A DNA stretch of 64,000 bases, taken from positions 7,413,913 through 7,477,912 of the forward strand of contig OW203723.1 of assembly GCA_934045075.1 (NCBI GenBank), in the 5' to 3' direction. Numbering within the stretch: the first letter of the stretch is position 1; each line of letters starts with the position of its first letter. This DNA comes from Yponomeuta sedellus. Lineage: Eukaryota; Arthropoda; Insecta; Lepidoptera; Yponomeutidae. The translations under genes and the position numbers were made by a program. Under the pieces are notes generated by a model that worked only from the letters and a program-made list of their open reading frames with translations, searched no databases and was not told the origin of the DNA. Positions 1 through 14,320 of the stretch are shown one piece after another.

Positions 1-2296
<2,296 letters not shown>

Positions 2297-2621
2297 TTTG
2301 TATTATTTTAGCTGTATAAAACACGTTTTCGCCAAAAACAAATAAATAATTGTCACAAATTTGACACCAAAGCCTCACAGACTACATAAAGATAGTTAAT
2401 CTGCGGTTCCATAAATATTGCCTTGAGTGAATGAAATGAATGTACGTAGCTATAAAGGTAACCATGGAATGAAACCTTCTAATCGATCGATTATGATGAA
2501 CTCATCGGGAAACCATCACTAGTCAATGTGGCATTCTTTTTTTATTCTAGCAATTTTTTGTCAAATTTGGCATGGTTGATCTTTAGGACCGAGTGAAATA
2601 AAACCGTTTTGTGAATTTATT
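2297..2621. promoter_or_regulatory. Divergent DIMT1/Tnpo intergenic region
   Basis: 325 bp separate the DIMT1 start codon (minus strand) from the Tnpo start codon (plus strand). It must hold both 5' UTRs and probably a shared bidirectional promoter. I see no convincing TATA box. Assignment as a promoter is inferred from position only. Confidence 0.5.
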
Positions 2622-5600
2622 ATGAAAATGGAGTGGAAACCCGAGGAAGAAGGACTCAGACAAATACTAACACTTCTCAAGGAGTCTCAGTCACCAGACA
2701 CAGTGACCCAGAGAGCAGTACAACAAGTATCCTTTTTACAAAACTGCAGGTGTATGCTATTTTTTCGGCGTGGATATTTTTTGTATGTTTAACCGATTTA
2801 CTGTATAAATTCTCACCAAATAATTTGTACTAACACTTACTGTTAATTTTCGCAATGCGATTATTGTGAATCTATACATCAACTGCCTCTAAGCATCTCG
2901 CACTTCCGCGAGATAAAAATCGATTTTTCCGACATGACAGTCATTGACAGCATTTTCAATAAATTTTCCTATACAAAGAAAACAGAAATTGGAAGAGCTG
3001 AACAAGTATCCCGACTTCAACAACTACCTGATATTTGTATTGACTAAACTAACCAGTGAGGAGGAACCCACAAGGTCTCTGAGTGGGCTAATTTTGAAGA
3101 ACAATGTGAAGGCTCACTATAACAGCTTCATGACGGAGGTCGCGGAGTTCATAAAGCGGGAGTGCCTGTCTGCGGTGGGCGACCCCTCGCCGCTTATCCG
3201 TGCCACTGTTGGGATAATCATCACCACCATCGCTAGCAAGGGAGAACTAACCTCTTGGCCCGAACTACTACCTGCCCTGTGTCAAATGCTTGATTCACAG
3301 GATTACAATGTTTGTGAGGTGTGTAAATTGTGTCCTCTTTTAATTCACAGTGGAAATAATTTTATTGATTTGTGTTATTCAAATGTTATTTTTTGCCTAC
3401 TTCACTATAGATCCTTTACTGGCAGAGAGGACCTTAGTAAACCACAAATTTTTATTCAAATGTAACCAAGTTACATTATGCCCTAAACTGGACTGTACAG
3501 CACGGCTCCCTAAAGGGCATAGCTGACCAAGTAAATTATTTTTTTGATGAGGCATGCAAAAGTCCAGGGGCAGATACAACTGATCCCTCTTGTTCTAAGC
3601 TTTAAGATAAGACAGGCATAGTTCTCTACAGATTCATTTACTTTAGTAAATGAATTAATTTAAATTTCTGCCATATTTTATAGCCAAACAACTAGGACAA
3701 AATTTACCGGTCTTCTCTAATTATAACTTATGTTTTAGGGAGCATTTGGTGCTCTGCAAAAGATATGCGAAGACACGGCGGAGCTCCTAGACAGTGATGC
3801 ACTCAACCGGCCCTTAAATGTGCTGATACCCAAATTCCTGCAGTTTTTCCGCCATTCGTCACCCAAGATCCGCTGTCATGCCATTGCATGTGTCAACTAC
3901 TTCATCATGGGTAGGACACAAGCCCTGATGCTGCATATCGACTCCTTTATTGAGGTACTGTTATTCAATGTCTCGAAAGATATCAATGCATTCTCATCTT
4001 GTGGCCATTGCCATTCACTTTCCAGTGGAAAGGCTTTCACTTTCCACTGGAAAGTGAAAGGGAAAGCCTTTACCCAGCAGTGGGACACAATCAAGGCTGC
4101 ATAAAAAAAAATTGAATTCAAAAGAGTTTTAACATTCCCTATGAATCTACAAGTATCTGTATTTGCAGAACTTATTCCACCTGGCAGTAGACGAAGACTC
4201 TGATGTGAGGAAAAACGTCTGCCATGCTCTAGTGTTGTTACTGGAAGTACGCTTGGACAGGCTTATACCACACTTGCCTAACATCATTGAGGTAAGTCCT
4301 TGTATTCTATTATTACAATTACTATGAAGATTTTAGTCATTTTGGTTCATCCATATTGCCCTTTTTTCGGACAAGGAAAGGTTCGGTTAATTTTAATGAT
4401 AATTTCCTTCAATTATGGTCTACCTGCATTCCATGAAATTTGTGGTATAGTATATGAATATAAGTAATTTTTAACTAAAATTTCATCCATGTTTGCTATA
4501 TATGTATGACATTCAGTGTATTTTTAATAGTCACTACGCTGCAAATATGGTAATCTGTGGTGTACAAAAGTTTTGGGCTTTTTGTATTTTGTCAATCAAA
4601 TTTGTTGTATTCTATATTCCACAGTACATGTTGGTTCGAACACAAGACGCAGAAGAAGGAGTTGCATTAGAGGCTTGCGAGTTTTGGCTATCACTTGCTG
4701 AACAGAATGTATGCCGTGAGGTGAGTCATGAATGCTACTTTTTATTTCTCTATCAATTTATATCACTATTGCAACAATTTTTGCTTTTACAATGAAGGAT
4801 TTAGGCCTGCCAGCTTTAACTCAATAAAAGGGATGTGGTCTATGATGTAGACCTATACACAAATGCTGGAAAGTATAAATTATAAAAAGTTACCTGAAAC
4901 TGAACACAAATTGGCTAAATTGTTATTTAAAAACATAAAATTTTAAGGAAAGTTGGCTATAATAAAGTTAAAACCGAAATTAATAAATTAATTGCTCTTT
5001 TGGGGTAGTAGTGGGCTAGGCTCTGAGTTTCTTAGATGAATCACGTTAGAAATGGTACATTTGTGAAGAACTAATAACCTTTAAGATTAACAAGTTGAAG
5101 TGGCAGTGGTCTGGTCACAATGGCGAAAATCCAATGGTTAATGGAGTGGACCGACAATCTGAGGTATACTGCTGGAATTGGGTGGTTGGGGTTAGCCAGG
5201 GTAGAAAGAATGGATTTCTTTGCATACGTCTAACAGTGGACAAGTACGGCTTGATTGATTGGCTTAGTGACCCGAAATTGCTGTCAGAAGAAAACAAAGG
5301 CAAAACTAAATGTTTCAACGTAATTAAAACTGTTTTTATACGGATTTCACTTGTTTCAACATGTATACAAAAGGCATGGATCCTGAGTCTGTGGGAACTG
5401 AACTAACTGTAAAAAAAAAACAAGTTAAAATTATTCATTAAAAGCATGTAATACCTTGAAAATAGAAAAGTCAGACAGTCTTACAATCCTCCACTAAGCC
5501 ATACCCCCTGTGCCCCAGCAGTGGGGACATACAAGGGTTGATATTGATACCAAGCTTAAAAAGTTTGAGTAATCTAAACTTAAAAACCTATTTAGAGGCT

Positions 5601-8600
5601 AAAAATTTCACCCACCTCTGGCTATCTACAATATTCACTGTATTACGTACAGTATGTAATACAGAGAATATTGTAAAGAGGTTCGAAGTTGGAAAGAGCG
5701 CTGGCACGGATTGCCAGAGGTCGTGGGTTCGAATCCCGGAATGGGTGGAATTTTTAGCCTCTAAATAGGTTTTTAAAATTGTCCTTGGCACGGGTTAGTG
5801 CATTAAAAAAAAAGAATATCTAAACTTAGTCATGTAAGGACCAAAACTGCACTCTGCAGCCGTTTTTGTCAGTGTATGGCCTTCACAAACAGAATGCGTA
5901 ACTTAATTTTTGACAGTGTGGTTCATAATAAGCCCGCAGATTAAAAATGGATGTTCCTTCTGCCAATTGATGCTGAACTGCAGATAAAAACTTGTTTTTA
6001 AATTAATTAATAAGTATCTGTTCTCTCTTTTTCTACCAAATTTTCTGAAGTGATTGATTCCAATCACTCGGTTTGACTAGGCCACGAGCGCTTCGAAGCG
6101 ATGTATGTGCCTGTAGGTAAATGTTAAATGTTATGTTAAAAGGTGCTGGGGCCGCGTCTGCCGGCACTGTTGCCAGTGCTGGTGCGAGGTATGCGGTACT
6201 CGGAACTGGACGTGGTACTGCTGCGCGGAGACCGAGACGATGACGCCGACGACGCGGAGCCCGACCGCGAGTCCGACATCCGGCCCCGGTTCCACAAGTC
6301 GCGGTCGCACACCGTCAAGCATAACGGTCAATTGCACGGTTTGTTTTGGTGTAGTATGTGCTGTATGACCTATACCGTCCTTAGGGAAGCGATCCGTGCC
6401 CCTCGGTGGGGACATAAAGGGCTGTTGGAATCAAGCAAAACCTGAAAGCTGACTGAGTCTTGAAAAATTGCCTATAAACGTCCCAATGCAGCGCACATGA
6501 CTTCTCTCAGAGAGAGAGTAGGGGATTGGTAACCTCGCCTGCCTACCGCGGATTGGCGATTTCAAGGCTGAGGTATTTAAACACCTCAGTGCTCAGGTTT
6601 CCTCAAAATGTTTTCCTTCCCAGCAGCGATAACCAGATGGTAGGACAATATACTCGGAAGCGAGAAACCCAGGTGGGATTACCAGTGAGGCCTTTGTTTT
6701 CTATGTTATGTACATCTGTGAATTTATAGTTCCAAATTATTGATTTATTATTATGAATCGTTTTATTTATGAGGCTATAATTTCTTTTTTATTCTGTTAT
6801 TCTCAGGTTTAAGCACAATCAAACCTCGATTGGTATCCTCTAAACGTATTAGTAAAGTTTCATTTATATGCATGGTTTAGGCATGTCGTTTGTAAATAAA
6901 AACTATGTTTGTATGGGATATGTTCCTTGAGGAGTGGCCTTAAGAGCTCCTTCCCCTTGCAGCAGGCGCCGGCGACAGCAATATGTCGGGGGGCGGAGAC
7001 TCCGATGATGACGACGACGGAGGAGCGGACGCCGACGACGGCTCGCTCTCCGACTGGAACCTGCGCAAGTGCAGCGCGGCGGCACTCGATGTACTCGCCA
7101 ACGTCTTCGGTGCCGAATTACTGCCGGTCCTCTTCCCGATTTTGAAGGAGACGCTCTTCCACGACGAGTGGGTTATTAAGGTGAGTTCTGTGCACGACAG
7201 GAGTCTGTCTCACATGGTTGTAAGTAAAGATGTAACCCGGCGGCGCTTGATGTACTCTCCATCACACATTTTGTATGTAATGTTTTTTTTTACTTTTGTA
7301 ATATTGTTTGACTGTTATTTGTTTAGGAGAGCGGTATCTTAGCCCTGGGCGCTGTCGCGGATGGATGCATGGGTGGCATGGTGCCTCACCTGCCGGACTT
7401 GGTGCCATACCTGGTGTGCTGCCTCTCCGAACGCAAGGCCCTGGTCCGAGCCATCACCTGCTGGACGTTGTCGCGCTACTCCCATTGGATTGTGTCGCAG
7501 TCCCACGACCTGTACTTGAGACCTGTCATGACTGAGGTGAGTGATCCTTTACCTCCATACAAAGCTACATAATTACCACAAAATGACTATACCGACTATT
7601 CCACGCGAACACTAGGAGTATTTGAGCGGAATATTGTTTTATAAGGGTATTTGTGTTAATTTTTCCAACACGATGTAACTTTATTCCACTTTTATCAGTC
7701 ATGTGATAGTAGTAAGACCGTTTGGTTTAGTTGTGGATCTATAAATAGTGTGAATTGACATGAAAGTGAGAAGTATTGTACAGTCAATCAGTCCTAGATC
7801 GTTTTTTTTGTTTATGGCGCTGCGGGGAGTGCTAACTAGCGCCACCAAAGGAATCTAAATCATAACTTGTTTCATAATACGTTTTTTTTCAAAAAGGAAG
7901 CATCAACAATCTTATTATGATAATATTTTTAGAACATAATATAGCCTAGAATGTAACATCAACATCCTAGGACTTTAATTGATTTCCGCTAAAACGGCCG
8001 TTTTTGGCGGAAATAGATAAAAATTCGAGGACCTAACTACGAGGATGATGATCACTATATGTACCGAAATCTCAATTAAGAATTTAAAGATATATTGTTT
8101 ATCCAACATAAGACACTAATCTAAGACCTCCCAACAAAATTCCAGCTCCTAAAGCGGGTGCTCGACAATAACAAACGCGTCCAAGAAGCCGCGTGCTCGG
8201 CTTTCGCCACCCTAGAAGAAGAGGCCTGCACTGAGCTTGTCCCGTATCTCGGCTACATCCTCCAGACCCTAGTGTACGCCTTCAGCAAGTACCAACACAA
8301 GAACCTGTTAATCCTCTACGATGCGATTGGAACGTTGGCTGACTCCGTCGGACACCACCTGAACAAACAAGAGTACATAGAACTCCTTATGCCGCCCCTC
8401 ATAAACAAGTGGAATGTTTTGAAGGATGAGGACAAAGACCTGTTCCCGTTATTGGAGGTACGTCGTCGAACTTACACTTTGTTACAATAGCTGTCAGCTT
8501 TGATACTCAATGGCGTTTCTCTTGCAGTGTCTGTCATCGGTTGCGACCGCATTGCAGTCTGGTTTCTTGCCATACTGTGAGCCTGTGTTTCGAAGATGCG

Positions 8601-11600
8601 TTTCGCTCATAGAACAGACGCTGAATCAGAATATTGTAAGTACTTAATTGTATACCAGAATTATTTTGTGTTTACAGCTTTCCTCTTAGACAGCAAATCA
8701 TAGATACGAATAAAATTGTTGCAGGCAAGCTGCCAAAGCCCCGAACAGTTCGAGGCGCCTGACAAAGACTTTATGATTGTGGCGCTCGATTTATTGAGTG
8801 GTCTGGCTGAGGGTCTAGATGGCCATATTGACCACCTGGTCCTGAACTCCAATCTCATGCAGCTACTGTACCAGTGCATGCAAGACCCGATGCCCGAGGT
8901 ATATCTTGTATGTCATTTTGTTACATTTTTTTGACCTGGCCCTAGGACACTGCAAGGAGCGTAGATAGGGACTTTGCGAAGGTAACTGTTGTTAAATTGA
9001 TGCATTACAGCATCCGGAAACTGGCAGGTTCACTTTGGTTATTCCATCTCAGTTGATTCATTATGTGTTGAATTGGTTGTTTAGTTTGGTTTTTATATAA
9101 TTTTGCGTAATTTTTAATTAGCAATTGAGTGAATCTGTATTGGTTCCGTATTCTGTAGTTATGGTGTCCTAGTTTAATTATTTCATTAACTATCATTTTT
9201 ATTGAATACTTTACTAACACACAGCTTTGGGTGATGGGTTACAATAATTCGTATATGTAGTGATGACCTTAAAGTCACGTGTTTCCGCTTCAGGTGCGTC
9301 AATCGTCCTTCGCTTTACTGGGCGACCTCACGAAGGCCTGTTTCCAACACGTACTGCCCTACATACCGGAGTTCCTACCGATTCTGGGCATGAACTTGAA
9401 CCCCGAACTCATTTCTGTGTGCAACAATGCCACGTGGGCTATCGGCGAAATAAGCATCAAATTAGGTATGATTTAGATTTTATTTATTAGCCACGACTGA
9501 ATGATTTCCACTCCTCCTTGATTTAGATTACATAACGAAATTCTTTATTGTACGATAAGAATATTTGAACAAAGGCGCTTTTGATTTTGCACGTCCTGGA
9601 CTAAAATTAGCAGTGTTATTTATGAAAACGCAAACCATTCCTCGTAGGGTAGTCAATAGAGTTCACATAGTCTGTGGTGGCTTACACTACAGACTACGTA
9701 AACTGCATTTGTGGAGTGTTTTAAGGAATCGTGTTTTTTACAAGTAAAACTGCGTTTATAGTAGTAGTATATAACGTAGCTAAGTACTGTTGTTTTGTCC
9801 ATTTTCAGGTCCAGAAACATCGAAATACATACCTCTAGTGTTGACCCATTTGGTAGAAATTATCAATAGGCCTAACACACCTAAAACACTACTTGAAAAC
9901 ACGGGTAAGTTTCATACGTACTAAAGTGATTGATAAATTCGAACATTTTTTTTTATAAACATGTGTAACTATGATTTGCTAGTAACACCTATGGTTTCAG
10001 TAAGGATAAAACGTTTTTGGTGGCAGTATTCTGTTATGCTGTGAATATTATGGTATTCTCTATCACTGCTTCATATTGATTTTCCATATATCCATGAAAT
10101 CATCTTTAAACACGATATTTCTTGTTTATCTATGTTTTAAGTTGTTTCTGCCAATAGATTTAATATCAAGTAACTATTTCATGATCTTGGTGTCAATCAA
10201 ATTGGCAGATGCATACTTTTAGAGTTGGATGCTTCCTAACCTTGTTTGACTACCTTTATATTGTTTGTCAATCTTCCAATTCTTGCTATAATAATTTTAT
10301 TTATCAAAATAAAATATATACAATAAGTATATTATGTATATACATGATACAGGTCATACACACCCCACAAAAGATGACTGGTCTTGAAAAACCGCTACTC
10401 TTTCATCGTAATAATCAACTGAAATTGTTTTTTTTTTGTTTGGGGATAAACTATAAATGTAAATATTGCTGCCACAAATATGACTACAGATTTGTGTACC
10501 AAAAGATGGCCTATGTCTTAACATTTATAGGGAAAATGTGTTTTAACTGAGCATAGAAAATATTTCAATCTCTCCGGCACGCACGGCCGTTGTATCGAGG
10601 TGGATTGATAGCGGGTGATACGTTATCGCCATCTTGCTTTACGTGCGAGTGAGATGGCGCGACGTTTTATCGCTTTGTCGCGCCCGATACAGTGGTCGTG
10701 CCCCCCGCGCGGAAATATATTCGTATGCTAATCTAACAAGACGGTCGAACTAGGCCATCTTTTATTAAATATATAATTTGAGGCGGTTGTTTCACTTATT
10801 TATATTTGTAAGACTAATTAGTTGCTCTTGAATTATGTAATTTAACTATGTTTTGGATGGTTTGTTGATTTGTTTTCTTGGTTTTGTTCTCGGTATGTCG
10901 TGGCGTAGCGATAACTATCGGTCGGCTAGGTTATGTGTGCCCGCACGACGTCGCACCCGTATTACATCAATTTGTACGCCAGTGGTCTGTAGACATTTTT
11001 TTTATTATTACTTTATATTATTATAAAATTACATTTACTTTCAATATGAATTAAATAAGTTACAAATATTATTTCGATTGTGGATGGTGTTTGTTCGTGG
11101 CCCGTACGTGTTTATTGTTTTCGACAAAGTTAAAGTTTGTTTTATTATTTGTGTGTTCGCGTCATACCTACACTCTCCGATTCTGGGCGGCCGATTTGAT
11201 TCCGCCTTATTTATAGTGCTGTGTTATATTGTGTGTTAAACACCATCCGCTTTCTATAATACCAAGCCTTTTTACAAAATACCATATTGCTGGACCAAAC
11301 TGCAAGACAAACAGGCTTCCTTTTATAAACTTATGGTTATTTAATATCTATTACTAATTCAAAGTATTTACATACATTTGTGTGTTTAACAGTCACTTTA
11401 CATACACCTTTTGCTTTCAGTTTGGAATGTTCATTATAACCAGATGTCCTTAATTCCGTTTTTGTGTGTCTCTTTAGTACCTATTTATTTCTTAGTTGAG
11501 TTTGTTAATTAATAACTATTACATAGTATTCAACATAATCATCATTCATTCTTATTATATTTGCTTGATTTATTTCTACCCGTATATTTACTCGATAGTA

Positions 11601-11976
11601 GAAGCTGATATATGTTTGGTCTATACATCAACTTCTAATCAGACCACGCCTCTAGTGTTGTCACCAGACATTACAAGGTGCTCCATCGCGCAGGTGTTCA
11701 TCTCTTCGCAACATCCGGGATAACGACGAGAAGGACTCTGCCTTCCGCGGCATCTGCCAGATGATCCAAGTGAATCCGGCCGGCGTGGTCCCCGACTTCA
11801 TGTATTTCTGCGACGCCGTGGCCTCGTGGTCACACCCCAAGGATGACCTGAAAGAAATGTTCACCAAGATCCTGCACGGGTTCAAGAACCAAGTGGGCGA
11901 GGAGAACTGGCGCCGGTTCACTGAACAGTTCCCCGTGCAGCTGAACGCGCGCCTCTCCGCCATGTGCGGCATATAG
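2622..11976 (+). CDS. Tnpo: Transportin-1 (importin beta-2), nuclear import receptor
   Basis: Fifteen exons: 2622-2726, 2986-3318, 3739-3954, 4169-4291, 4625-4720, 6143-6338, 6963-7180, 7327-7536, 8146-8457, 8528-8635, 8725-8898, 9294-9465, 9809-9904, 10909-10984 and 11694-11976. Lengths sum to 2718 nt (905 codons plus TAG), all phases agree and all introns are GT-AG. Exon 14 is only 76 nt and was found by phase and the GRLGYVC motif. The protein is a karyopherin beta of HEAT repeats that imports PY-NLS cargo in a RanGTP-dependent way. Recognisable blocks include [15 protein letters not shown] near the N-terminus, the acidic loop [12 protein letters not shown] at about 357-390 (the H8 loop used for cargo release), and [10 protein letters not shown] near the C-terminus. 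Length matches animal transportin-1 (about 890-900). A second in-frame ATG lies two codons downstream of the chosen start. Confidence 0.97.
4010..4104 (+). repeat. Short repeat with LINE-like tail in Tnpo intron 3
   Basis: It contains an internal inverted repeat (TTTCCAGTGGAAAGG and CTTTCCACTGGAAAG) and then CCCAGCAGTGGGACAC, a tail typical of RTE-type LINEs of this genome (compare 12040 and 26440). It is short and non-coding. Confidence 0.45.
5085..5275 (+). mobile_element. Decayed RTE-type LINE remnant in Tnpo intron 5
   Basis: One frame gives LKWQWSGH, matching KLKWQWAGH near the C-terminus of the RTE reverse transcriptase encoded at 55765-57579. It then runs into ACAGTGGACAAGTACGGC and GATTGATTGG, a LINE tail. 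It is frameshifted and not functional. Confidence 0.55.
5475..5545 (-). repeat. Repeat D fragment
   Basis: GTCTTACAATCCTCCAC and CCCCAGCAGTGGGGACAT match, in reverse, the repeat at 35155-35375 and 49350-49560. It is a truncated copy of an interspersed family present four times in the window. Confidence 0.5.
5577..5815. repeat. Two SINE-A copies head to head
   Basis: A partial SINE-A in minus orientation (5577-5640, ending in the AACCTATTTAGAGGCTAAAA motif) is followed directly by a plus copy. The plus copy carries AAGAGCGCTGGCACG, the pol III box B-like GGTTCGAATCC and the tail CACGGGTTAGTGCATTAA. The pair forms a short inverted repeat inside Tnpo intron 5. Confidence 0.7.
6480..6730 (-). 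repeat. SINE-B copy, minus orientation
   Basis: It contains the family signatures CCGCGGATTGGCGATTTCA, GAGGTATTTAAACACCTCA and GTTATGTACATCTGTGAA. It matches in reverse 36325-36625 and 38441-38725 and in the same sense 58935-59170. The tRNA-like head is degraded. It lies in Tnpo intron 6. Confidence 0.6.
6961..6966 (+). promoter_or_regulatory. NAGNAG tandem 3' splice site of Tnpo exon 7
   Basis: The acceptor reads TTGCAGCAG followed by GCGCC. Splicing after the first AG starts the exon at 6963, after the second at 6966. Both keep the frame and differ by one alanine codon just before the acidic H8 loop. Confidence 0.6.
7537..11693 (+). other. Tnpo introns longer than 300 bp, otherwise featureless
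   Basis: Introns 7537-8145, 8899-9293, 9466-9808, 9905-10908 and 10985-11693 were read on both strands. Apart from a small MITE-like repeat at 10576-10702 they show AT-rich sequence without recognisable coding or repeat structure. Confidence 0.5.
10576..10702. repeat. MITE-like element in Tnpo intron 13
   Basis: The ends are imperfect inverted repeats: GGCACGCACGGCCGTTGTATC at the left and, read in reverse complement, GGCACGACCACTGTATCGGG at the right. It is GC-rich against AT-rich flanks and non-coding. I cannot identify a target duplication. Confidence 0.4.
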
Positions 11977-12039
11977 ACGTGACACCGACGCTAATTACAT
12001 GGTGAGTAGCTTAACTTACTTCATTACTAATATTGTTAC

Positions 12040-12105
12040 TTAGGAGGCCTATGTCAAGCAGTGGACGAGTATGGCCTGGTTTATTCGATTGATTGATAGG
12101 CTAAT
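12040..12105 (+). repeat. RTE-type LINE tail fragment
   Basis: GGCCTATGTCAAGCAGTGGA followed by GATTGATTGATAGG is a standard LINE 3' tail form, as in other copies in the window. No coding part remains. Confidence 0.45.
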
Positions 12106-14296
12106 TCGCTTTTTTATACTATCTCTTTAATCGATACCCGCCATGCGTCAGCTTCTTCGAAAATCGGCGGGTCCAAACAGACCGACCAGCCTCGCGGGGC
12201 ATTCTCGATCGGATGATTTTCTTACGCGCGACCGTTATACCCATCGACCCGACCGCGCTTGCATCGAGCGAGGCACGTCCACACAGACCGAGCTGCTTCA
12301 CGTACCAAAAGCCTCGTGAGACGTTTCGACGTATCTGAACCCGCCTACCGAATTGTGTCTTGCTGAAGACTTTGCCTTTAGCTGCCAAAAGTTTTTTGTG
12401 CTTTTTGGACCAGGACCATGATGCGTTGTGTGAAAATTAGTATTTAAGATGCGGTCTTCTGTTCGAAGAATCACTACGTATATCGGCATATCTTTGGTCG
12501 CAGGGGAACCAATGTCGGGAAGACATTGTGGGTCAAGCAGCGGGTCGCGGCAGACACCGCGCGGCCCCGCGCCGCCGGGGGGACTCACACCGCGGGGGGG
12601 ACACGCAACTCGACACAATAGCATAACGTAACCGCGCCCAGCCCGTCGCTGCAACACCACGTATTGTGCCAACAAAAACCTCCGCACGGAGGGATAGATT
12701 CACCAACGTTCACTAATCGTATGTATCGACACCTGTTTTGAACTGTTACAATTATGTTGACCACCTTTAGTTTTCACTCAACATTTGTACCTGATGAGAA
12801 TCTTTTATTCTACGTTCGTTTTTAGAAAGAAAAAAAAAACACTTTTTTAAAGCGGCGTCTACACTTAAAATTGGCTTATGAATAATATTGTAACGGCTTA
12901 TTGAGGGTCGGGTGGTGTGTGCCGGAAACATCGGGGCTCCGGCCGCACGCATTCGGCTTAGGGTATTAGACGCACAGTCTTAGGGCTATGAGACGGGTGC
13001 TAGGCTTGCGATGCACCGTCCATATCGTGTAGGCATGTGACGATCGCACGCTGCACGCGCGCGCCTCTCATTGACCTCTAGACCTAGTAGGTACACACTC
13101 GGCTGCGTCGAAGCAACAGCTAGATGTAGTTTTCTATTTGCATGAAACTTAGATTAGTCTTAATGAAGCTCGAAAGATGAGACCACTATTTAGTTTTCGT
13201 TTTCAAACGTCTTAATGGTGATTTGATACTAACATCGTTGTGATTACTGGGTTGAGCTCTGAAGGACCATTTGGTTTAATTTATTATTGCGGGTGTGCAA
13301 TGTAGGTTGTGTTAAAACTGTTTAAATCAATCTTGCGAGTCTCATCTTACTCATAACTTAGAGCGTCGATTGCATGATTCACATTTAACTTTAATTTTTC
13401 ATAGCTTGTGTTTTTGTGAGTATATTACAACATGCTTCGTGTACTCACGAGAGTATAATGTTCTCATGGCATCTGTAAATGAATTTTGGTCGTTGTAACA
13501 CCCTATGCTTCGACTGGTATATAATTTTCGTGGCCGGATACAAAACTAATATGTATATTGACAATCACTGCTCAAGGAACAAGTTGTACTTGTGCTTATG
13601 TGTGTTTCTAACGTTAATTCACCGAAATGTACATGAAGTGTTTTACAGTAACATTTGAAAGTACACCAATGAGTTAGTATTAATGATTCGTAAAAGCCTT
13701 TATCACTCTCTTATTTTCTAATTTGAAGCATTTATTTTCAAGACAAAAAAAATTTTGCTTTCCTTGAAATGAATTTGTCTCATCACCCGAGTTAAAGTAA
13801 ATGTTTATTTATATTTAAAATTGATGCGTTAACTATTTAAATATAAATAACAAGACTTAGTAAAATCGAGAATTTATGTCAACTGTGATTTGTGACTGGT
13901 TTATTTTGACTAATATATTATGTGTATGATTATGTCTGTGTCAGTCTAGTTACTATAGTATACAGCTTTGATAGATTTTATGACTGCTAGAATTCTGCTA
14001 TATAATATACCAAATAGTATTTTTACGTTGTATATTGTTTTAATGGATTTGTATGATTGGGTCGCTATTGTGGCGGATGATTTAGAGGTTGACGTCGAGT
14101 TGACGCTCGTCCATATCGGCGCTGATAACTTGTAAGTGATAAATCACTAGTAGTCTAAGCTAACAGCATCGCGTCGACTTCATCACCGCCCGCAATAATG
14201 AACGAATTGATGATTGATATAAAGTACTATTTATGTGTATATTAACTATTATGTATATGTAAATACTTATTGCAATGTATATTATAATTATATGCA

Positions 14297-14302
14297 AATA
14301 AA
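14297..14302 (+). terminator. Candidate Tnpo poly(A) signal
   Basis: AATAAA followed by a T-rich stretch (TTATTATCTTTTGTTTT) within 25 nt. It is the first canonical signal with a good downstream element after the Tnpo stop codon. Confidence 0.5.
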
Positions 14303-14320
14303 ATTGTTATTATCTTTTGT

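Larger units (their letters stand above)
11977..14320 (+). other. Probable Tnpo 3' UTR and flank
   Basis: No open reading frame here resembles a gene. A good splice donor (ATG then GTGAGTAG) sits at about 12000, only 24 nt after the Tnpo stop, so a 3' UTR intron is possible. 12040-12105 is an RTE tail fragment. 12530-12610 is a GC-rich patch with CCGCGCCGCCGGGGGGA-like composition. The first strong poly(A) signal is at 14297. Confidence 0.45.

Noticed and set aside
12119..12687. Minus-strand frames of 89 and 129 codons
   Set aside because: Composition reflects a GC-rich patch with Pro/Gly/Arg runs; no motif, and no splice partners with matching phase.
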